Source: Metridium senile (taxonomy: Eukaryota > Cnidaria > Anthozoa > Actiniaria > Metridiidae). From it: DNA of 64,000 nt. Position numbers and translations under genes: made by a program. Under the pieces are notes generated by a model that was given only the letters and a program-made list of their open reading frames with translations, had not been told where the DNA came from and searched no databases. How positions within the stretch are numbered: the stretch's first letter is position 1; every line of letters begins with the position of its first letter. The DNA is taken from the NCBI GenBank assembly GCA_949775045.1, contig OX459107.1, positions 9,171,250-9,235,249 on the forward strand, written 5' to 3'. Below, piece after piece: positions 57,212-64,000 of this stretch.

Positions 57212-57350
57212 AGCCTGATTCACACTAGCGACATATAAGCATAAGCAACATACACATAGTGTGAGAAAAAAACAAGTGCGGCTAATGAGCAAAGCATAAC
57301 TGAGTCTGCGTATGTCGCTTATGCATATGTCGTTCGTGTGAACCCAGGCT
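57212..57350. mobile_element. TIR element, family A copy 2
   Basis: AGCCTGATTCACACTAGCGA and GTTCGTGTGAACCCAGGCT form the ends; CAAGTGCGGCTAATGAGCAA is shared with 3200-3346. Confidence 0.88.
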
Positions 57351-57767
57351 TAAACTGACGATGATCGATTGAATGGTTCAAATGTTGCTGCTAGAATCCC
57401 GGGGGGTATGGAACCCTAGGGGGAAAAGTCCCAAGGTTAAATAGTGCGACTTAATTAATCGACGACAGGTGAACCGGGAAATACTCTAAAATCTTGACCC
57501 TATAATCTGGTTAGAACTGTAAAGAGGCGTGCACTCTGCCATGATTCCTAAGGGTCAACACCACACGCCAAGACCACACAACCTGTGTGTGTACAAACCG
57601 GTTCTATCATACTTGTCATCACATTGTGACCTTTACACGTTTGCATGGTTCAAATATCAGCGAGATTTTCAGTTTTTAAATGTAAGCCTGTGTCTTGTGA
57701 AGATTGTGCGCTGGTTTTCTCGATGTTCACAAGCAACAACCACGCACTTTGGTACATTTTGTCCTTG
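57351..57767. other. Intergenic; nothing recognised
   Basis: An 81-codon open frame here has no domain or splice support. Confidence 0.4.
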
Positions 57768-57994
57768 TTCTTGACTGGCTAGCCTCGTATTGATGTGTAA
57801 AGACTATAATTCGCATGTTTGAGAGGGTTGCCAGTCAAATTGGTCGTCATTTTTCGATTCATCTTTTTTTTGTAAACATAGACGGGAAAAATAATCACTC
57901 CATTCGTCTATTTATTAGCCTGCGTTGCATCCTGAATTTTTCTTCGTAAAGTCCGCCCGCGGACAAAGAAAATTCCGGATGTAACGTAGGCTAC
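57768..57994. mobile_element. Two very short TIR elements
   Basis: 57768-57839: TTGACTGGCTAGCCTC ... GAGGGTTGCCAGTCAA. 57908-57994: TAGCCTGCGTTGCATCC ... GGATGTAACGTAGGCTA. Confidence 0.8.
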
Positions 57995-58959
57995 TTACTA
58001 TACATTGTTTTTTTATGTAATTCGACGTGGGATCCCTGTGGCGGATCGTGCGCGTTTGTTCCGCAACTGAGAGACCGCGTAAACTTTTAATCATTCGCGA
58101 GTATAAGTTTTTTTTATACTTGAAGAGAGTCACTTGAGATGTCTCTTGAACTAACGACCTCATATCCTTTATACGTTTCGAATGATGATATTATTCTGCT
58201 CTTATCAGTTTCGCGCCTTTTTTACCATCATGGAACGTAGACTAAGGATAAACCTCCTTGGGGACACCCTGCCAGTCATCGATTAAATTGTCTTTATAGT
58301 TATCACGAAAGGTCACATGCCATAAATGTGTTTCTTCGTATTTCACGGTGTTATAGTATGTTAGTCATGCATGCAGGAGGGGTTTTATTCTCTAAAAAAG
58401 CTCTAGGGAGGGGTAGGTCAAATTTTCCCCCATACCATTTCAAATACTTTGTATTTAGAGTAACAAACAACATCAAATGCTTTATTGTACCACACTTGAA
58501 AACAAACGGAAAGACTGGGGATAGAGTTGTTCTCATTAGCCCGTGAAATAAAGTGCATTAGTTAACGTGTGACAAAAATAACACAATGGAATTAAGGTAC
58601 AATACACTAAGGGTATTTTACGGGTTAATGAGAAATACTCTATAATAATTTTACATAAAGGGCCTTTGTTACGATGCAGATAATCATATGCAAATGTCCT
58701 GCAAATGCCCTCTGTGACTCATGGAGCTTTTGTTATTAGCTGCCTGGCTAACCTTCAGCTATAAACATTTAGTATAAACACAATTCATAACCTCATAAGA
58801 ACGCGCGCTCTCATTGGTTCGCTATCTTGGGATATTAGACCATATCATATCTACCGCTGAAGCTCGTGCGTCTTGTCACCCTTTGTAATTATTACGCAAT
58901 AATTTTTTATATATTTTATTTCTTTTTTTGTTTGTTCGGTTGTGAATTATGTATATACT
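57995..58959. other. Intergenic; nothing recognised
   Basis: No gene, RNA or clear repeat. Confidence 0.5.
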
Positions 58960-59081
58960 AAAACAATTATTCACCTCAGGCTAAGTGGTTAACGATCGGG
59001 TGTGGCCGCTCGAAGCTTAAGATTCGCGGCTCGGTAAATATTCGCCCAATAACCACTTCGCCTTCGGCGAATAATTGTTCA
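58960..59081. mobile_element. TIR element
   Basis: AACAATTATTCACCTCAGGC and GCCTTCGGCGAATAATTGTT form the ends, each next to AAGTGGTTA or its complement. Confidence 0.8.
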
Positions 59082-59194
59082 ATATTTCAACTATCATTTC
59101 AAAAGTACGCCGTTATTTGGCACTTGCATAATTGTACGAGTCTGTGGCACACTATCATGGCAAACGGCTGTAATGGTTGTAATATTTGAAACGA

Positions 59195-59545
59195 ATATAC
59201 AGCTAATTAAAAAAACGTTGAATACTGAATAGTGCATTCCAAGACCAAAGAGGATTGTGGGTCTCATTGATTCGTAATAAATAATACATATACAGCGATA
59301 TTTACTCCCCATAACCAGCTTGTATATTGTTTTGAATGGAATGCACTAAGAATAAAATAACTAATTATTAACTAATTATTATTTATTTTACTTAAACGAT
59401 ACACAAAATGCATTTTGGTTTTGCAATGCACTATTCAGTATGCAGTATTCTACGTTTTTTGAAATAGCTGTATATCAAAAATCTACCGACATCCTTTGCA
59501 GTCTTGGGGTGTGGACAACAATTTTTGAAACGGGTGTATATAAAA
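59195..59545. mobile_element. TIR element nested in family F remnants
   Basis: 59195-59474 has ends ATACAGCTAATTAAAAAAAC and GTTTTTTGAAATAGCTGTAT with GAATAGTGCATT inverted inside. 59486-59545 (ACATCCTTTGCAGTCTTGGG, GACAACAATTTTTGAAAC) is a family F end. Confidence 0.7.
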
Positions 59546-59659
59546 AGATACTCAAATCAGAAGGTAGAAATATGTTTATTTTGGTAATAAATGGTTATAC
59601 AAATACAATACAAATACGTTGATAAGTAGAGCGAAAACATTAGAACCATGAAATAAAAA

Positions 59660-59850
59660 AAAATAGTTACTAACTAATAGTTTCTATTTAGTGACTATTT
59701 AGCCAGTATCACTCAACCAGAAATATCAAATACAAAAGGAAACAATACCTCATTACAACTTTACTTGTCTTTTATAGTAACTAATAGTCGCTAAATAAGA
59801 ACTATTACACACTAACAATTTGATTTTGTTTCACGGTTCTAGCCGTTTTC
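59660..59850. repeat. Dispersed copy of the 10.3-kb 111-bp unit
   Basis: CATTACAACTTTACTTGTC then TAATAGTCGCTAAATAAGAAC, ACTATTACACA and TTTCACGG...TTTTCGCTCT match the tandem repeat at 10228-10625. An inverted TTTAGTGACTATTT lies at the left, so the source may be a TIR element. Confidence 0.7.
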
Positions 59851-60129
59851 GCTCTACATCGTGGGAAGATACATAGTTTTTAGTTAAGCGAACAGGGGCA
59901 GATCCAGACGTTGAACAAAGTCCACTTGTAACGACTGATTCCAGTATTAAGGTCACTGTTCGGTAAAATTAACTGTTGATAGTAAGATCTGAAAATCTGA
60001 CTTGCCAGTTCCGTAAACCGTTGCACCTAGTCTGGATCCGCGCCTGGCGACTGGAACAAGCGGATCCATTGATCCAAATCAATGCTTGTTGGACTATATA
60101 CACTTTTAGATTGGTTACCTAAACATTGC

Positions 60130-60565
60130 TTAGAATGTACAGGCCTCTTAGACTGGAAACCTGCTCAGTATTGTTTTGTGGGCCTTCACGTGAAAATGCA
60201 CAAGCATTTCAGACTAGAACTGAACCTCAACAGGGCCTTCAGAATTGCTGAGCAGGCCTTGACCGTCTACAGGCATTTCAGACTGGAAACCTGAACATTG
60301 CTTTGGGAGCCTTCACAATATACAGGCATTTCAGACTGGAAACCTCCACATTGCTGCATGAGGGGGCCTTCACAATGTACAAGCATTTCAGACTGGAAAC
60401 CTCAACACTGCTTTGGGAGCCTTTACAATGTACAGGCATTTCAGACTGGAAATCTCAACATTGCTGCATGAGGGGAATTCACAATGTACAAGCATTTCAG
60501 ACTGGAAACCTCAACATTGCTTTGGGAGCCTTCACAATGTACAGGCATTTCAGACTGGAAACCTA
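60130..60565. repeat. ~57-bp minisatellite
   Basis: About seven units with CAGGCATTTCAGACTGGAAA, CCTCAACATTGCT and a GGGAGCCTTCACAATGTA or GAGGGGGCCTTC variant. Confidence 0.92.
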
Positions 60566-60820
60566 TTTATCCCGGGGGACTCCCTTTGTCCAAGTGGTGA
60601 TCGACGGTCGATTTTGAAAAATTACCCCTATGAAATTACGCATAAATTAAAAGAATCGTGAATATCTTGCTGATTTCAACCCCTAAAAGATACGACTGTG
60701 CGATGTTCTTTGCAGCTAATCAGTAGTTAGCGTTACGTAAATCCCAAAATTCCCGTAATTATCAAACCTAAATGTAGCGCCGATCGATCCTACAAATTGT
60801 ACAAAGGGAGTACGCCCGGG
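60564..60820. mobile_element. TIR element
   Basis: TATCCCGGGGGACTCCCTTTGT at the left and ACAAAGGGAGTACGCCCGGGCTA at the right. Confidence 0.8.
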
Positions 60821-61130
60821 CTAGCTCTTTATATGATTTAATTTGATAAAATGATATAATTTAATAATTTTGATAAACATTCGCTAAAAATGGTATAAAT
60901 TACAATGTTAAAAATATAATATAGATATAATATAATTATATAATTTAGATGTATTCAGCATTAATTATTTTTTTACAATATTTATAAAAATAATTACTAT
61001 CCTTTAAGAAGAAAAATTCCTCTATTAAACGGAGAAATTTAAATGGATCCCTTTGATCGCAAGGCAATGTAATTACAAATTGTAATCATTTATAATTTAG
61101 CTATTGATATAATTGGAATATATTTTTACA

Positions 61131-61279
61131 TAGAGTACAAACACTAAAAGTGTGCAATACTTTGTACTATTTACCACTAAATAGTGTTGATTAAACAATA
61201 GAAAACAAAATAATTTGCATAATTTAGCAGTATTTAGTGGTATTTATGTTGCACACTTTTAGTGTTTGTACTCTATATG
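61131..61279. mobile_element. TIR element
   Basis: AGAGTACAAACACTAAAAGT and ACTTTTAGTGTTTGTACTCT form the ends; ACCACTAAATA and TATTTAGTGGT pair inside. Confidence 0.9.
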
Positions 61280-62105
61280 GTACTAAAAGCATGCTGATAT
61301 AATTACCACTAAATATTAGAGTGATTTTCCATCGTCCTATTGGTAGTTAATAGTACTACACTATATATACTAGATTAGAGTGGTTTCATCGATTTAGAAT
61401 GCAAACGTTGAAAGAAAGAAAAACAGAACTCCAATGTCGATCACTGAATTTGTTATAACAGGTTGTAAAGGTCACTGCAGTTTCTTGTGTTTTAATCACA
61501 TAATATTGACTCTTCCAGTCTCCTTGTATCCATTATGCAACTACTACGCACTACTACAAACTAGTTAGTCATTTTTCTTTCACGGACGACAGAAATCACT
61601 CATACTGTAAAAGTTTGCTATATAATTAGTGCAAAATATTGCATGCTTTTAGTGTTTGGATTGTGTTGACTTTTTGCGCTAAAATTTTATCGTGTTGGTA
61701 CCTTTAAAATATCTTATATAAAATAGTGTGGCTCATATATTTATATACAGTCTTATATATTCTATAAGTATAATTAATAATAAATGAATAAATAATATCA
61801 AAAAATAAAACATTGCAAAAACAGAAATTGAAAAACTAATCTAAGACTATAATTGCATGATTAATAATCTAATAATCATTATTATTATTATTATTATCAC
61901 TACCATTATGTTATTATCATCACTATCATCATCGCCATTATTATCATCATTATAACCATCATTATTATTTGTATCATCATTATTTTCATAACCATTATAA
62001 TCACTATCATCATCATTATTATTATCATCATTATTATTATCATCATCGTAAACATTTTTTTAATCACCATCACCATCATATCATCATCATTAATTATACA
62101 TTAGC
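61280..62105. other. AT-rich intergenic with loose (ATC)n
   Basis: 61880-62095 is interrupted ATT/ATC repeat. Nothing else. Confidence 0.6.
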
Positions 62106-62106
62106 C

Positions 62107-62345
62107 CTATACATTAGTGCTATTACGATGAAAATTGTTAAATTATCGAGTTCTAAAACAAGATTGAAAGAAAAAGATAATTATTATATCTAAAATGAAA
62201 ACGGATAAGATAGAACTAAAGAGAGTATTTAGCCTTATACATAAGTGCTATTGCGATGTAAATTATTAAATCGAGTTCTAAAACAAGAAAAAGATAAATA
62301 CTATCTCTAAAATGAAAACGGATAAGATAGAACTAAAGAGAGTAT
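62107..62345. repeat. Two-copy tandem duplication (~120 bp)
   Basis: Both halves contain TTAAATYGAGTTCTAAAACAAG-type sequence and AAAACGGATAAGATAGAACT then AAAGAGAGTATTT. The second half has a small deletion. Confidence 0.85.
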
Positions 62346-62364
62346 TTCCTACTTTCCCACCAAG

Positions 62365-62498
62365 GTCAAGGTCAAGTGGTCATGTTATGTCCGGCGGTCT
62401 AAATGACCGGAAACCCACGACGCCGGTTTATGACAATGGGGATAACGGCATTACTATTGACTATGCCGACATGCACCGCACGTTCGATGTATCATTTA
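62365..62498 (+). CDS. Candidate internal exon of an unidentified gene
   Basis: A GC-richer open block stands out from AT-rich surroundings. It is preceded by a pyrimidine-rich acceptor (TTTCCCACCAAG) and ends at a GTAAGG donor. The frame reads SGHVMSGGLNDRKPTTPVYD followed by NGDNGITIDYADMHRTFDV, which resembles a charged cytoplasmic or disordered tail with tyrosines. No family is recognised, and no partner exon is seen within the window; a gene could continue past 64000. It directly follows a duplicated non-coding segment. Confidence 0.4.
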
Positions 62499-62559
62499 GT
62501 AAGGTTTTGATTATTGATGTTAAATGCTTTATATACACTTCTCTATAACTGTATTAATT

Positions 62560-62820
62560 AATTCATTCATTCATTCCATATTTAATCATTCACTCATTCA
62601 ATTACTCAATCATTGATTCTTTATTTTTTTACTTACTCATTCATTCATTCATTCATTCATTCATTTTTTATTTACTCATTCATTCATTCATTCATTCATT
62701 CATTCATTCATCCGTTCATCCATTCATTCATTCATTCATTCATTCATTCTTTATTTACTCATTCATTCATTCATTCATTCATTCATTCATCCATTCATTC
62801 ATTCATTCATTCATCCATTC
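62560..62820. repeat. (CATT)n tetranucleotide array
   Basis: TTCATTCATT repeats with ACTC and CCAT interruptions. Confidence 0.95.
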
Positions 62821-63047
62821 TCTGACGTTATTAATATCATTACAAATGTTTCTTTATAGATTTTTTTCTCAAAATCGTAAAACTTCGAGAATCAATATGA
62901 TTCCTTTGCATTAAACAAGTTTGAAATATTAAATTATCAATATTAGGAAGTAATATTCTTTTTCTCACATAACTATATAATGTGGTCGTTAAATTGTTTG
63001 ATTATAATACTATTTTACACTTACGACTTTAAAAGCCTGCGTTCTGT

Positions 63048-63345
63048 TATACACCTATTTTAAAAATCGTTCTCGCAAACAAAGCCACAGTCCACACTCT
63101 GAAGCCTGCAAAGGAGGTCGGTATTTCTTCTCTTGTTATCGATATATTCATAGCATATTTTGGTAGTACATTTTTGAGTTATATCACCAAAACGAGATGT
63201 TGTTGTGGTAGATATAAATACAAACATTTCTTTAAAAAACGTGCAATAAATCATGATCACAAATTTTAATCTTAAAAGTCCATGTAACCGACATCCTTTG
63301 CAGGCTTTAGAGTGTGGACTGTAGCTTCGGCTGCGACAAGGTGTA
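63048..63345. mobile_element. TIR element, family F copy 2
   Basis: Left end ATACACCTATTTTAAAAATCG through CACAGTCCACACTCTGAAGC; right end CATCCTTTGCAGGCTTTAGA through GTAGCTTCGGCTGCGAC. Interior matches 49205-49510 (GGTATTTCTTCTCTTGTTAT). Confidence 0.9.
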
Positions 63346-63357
63346 TATAAAATATGT

Positions 63358-63641
63358 GAACCAGGGACGGCGGAGTCGGGAGCCGGGAGCTAGACCCCCC
63401 CCCCCCCCCCCCAATAATTTCCTGAAATTTTTTTTTTTGATTTCTTGAAGATAAAGATAAAGATAAATTCTTGTTAAGCTGAAAAACGAGGACATTTTTG
63501 TAGCATCATTAAAGCTACCAGTGTTTATTTTTGTATTTCATTTGTCTCTCTAAATAGGGTGAATGATAGGGGAGGGGTGGGTGGATAGGAAATAGCTTAG
63601 CCCCCCCAATCAAAAAACTGCTCCGCCGTCCCTGTGAAATT
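63358..63641. mobile_element. TIR element with poly-C tract
   Basis: CAGGGACGGCGGAGTCGG at the left and CTGCTCCGCCGTCCCTG at the right; 17-18 Cs at about 63396. The remainder to 64000 is AT-rich without a feature. Confidence 0.75.
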
Positions 63642-64000
63642 TACCGTCCCTGTGAAATTTATATATATATATATTTACATTTGTATATTTACAGAATATG
63701 TATACATATATGTATTTTAAAATAAGATTAAATATGGTTGTATATATACAATAAAAATAAGATATTTACACAAAAATACAGAATAACACAGTTATCCTAA
63801 GTCGCTCCAGTGCCATATTATCTAGCTCCGCTGTACTATTTGACAAAAGGCGCAATTGCACAGGGAAAGCCTCGGTTTGTTGAAAAAATATTCACAAATT
63901 CCAAACAATCACTTAAAACAATAGAAGGCAAATTTGAATTTACTGTGAAATTAGGCCGTTTCTATGTGCAAATGTGCCTTTTGTCAATAGTTTTCAATTT

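Noticed and set aside
57529..57774. 81-codon plus-strand frame
   Set aside because: No signal peptide, domain or splice context; expected by chance at this length.
58977..59040. tRNA-like sequence (GTGGTTAACGATCGG ... AAGATTCGCGG)
   Set aside because: It lies inside a TIR element and lacks a proper box B and stems.

Overview
The window looks like AT-rich genomic DNA from an invertebrate animal, most likely a cnidarian of the anthozoan type. Genes carry GT-AG introns. Intergenic and intronic DNA is crowded with short terminal-inverted-repeat and fold-back elements, non-LTR retrotransposon fragments, minisatellites and long microsatellites. The lineage is an inference from style (single-exon receptor and fucosyltransferase genes, repeat types); no marker in the window proves it.

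Five genes can be supported, three of them as complete multi-exon models built here from splice signals and matching phases. (1) 16708-17691 (+): a single-coding-exon class A GPCR with amine-receptor signature residues. (2) 30244-20733 (-): nine exons encoding a secreted 705-residue protein with a signal peptide, one WAP four-disulfide domain, three von Willebrand factor A domains and an acidic tail. (3) 39.6-34.9 kb (-): a three-exon gene for a small secreted peptide of 74 residues with eight consecutive arginines. Its last intron holds a 3.1-kb retrotransposon in the opposite orientation. (4) 42331-43548 (+): an alpha-1,3-fucosyltransferase (GT10) in one exon. (5) 44683-55736 (+): a twelve-exon KANSL3 orthologue (NSL chromatin complex), 1234 residues. 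A possible exon of an unknown gene lies at 62365-62498 (+).

Layout. 1-16.3 kb: no convincing gene; fold-back elements, a 66-bp and a 70-bp minisatellite, GAT-rich arrays, a 111-bp repeat, a long-TIR element and a 1.9-kb array of a 16-bp unit. 16.4-19.7 kb: the GPCR, tandem copies of its C-terminal coding tail, a tRNA-like sequence and a 95-bp-class minisatellite. 20-30.7 kb: the WAP/VWA gene, with simple-sequence arrays in most introns. 31-34.8 kb: a 1.5-kb nested fold-back element and sequence without genes. 34.9-39.7 kb: the secreted-peptide gene and its intronic LINE. 39.9-44.6 kb: small TIR elements and the fucosyltransferase. 44.7-56.5 kb: KANSL3 with many transposon remnants in introns. 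56.5-64 kb: TIR elements, minisatellites and one candidate exon.

The genes have unrelated jobs: receptor signalling, extracellular matrix or secretion, glycan synthesis and chromatin regulation. No operon-like or pathway grouping is visible. The most interesting items are the arginine-rich secreted peptide, the GPCR whose C-terminal coding tail is repeated in frame four more times, the VWA protein with one degenerate metal site, hammerhead-like motifs typical of Penelope-like elements, and several TIR families whose copies recur across the window.
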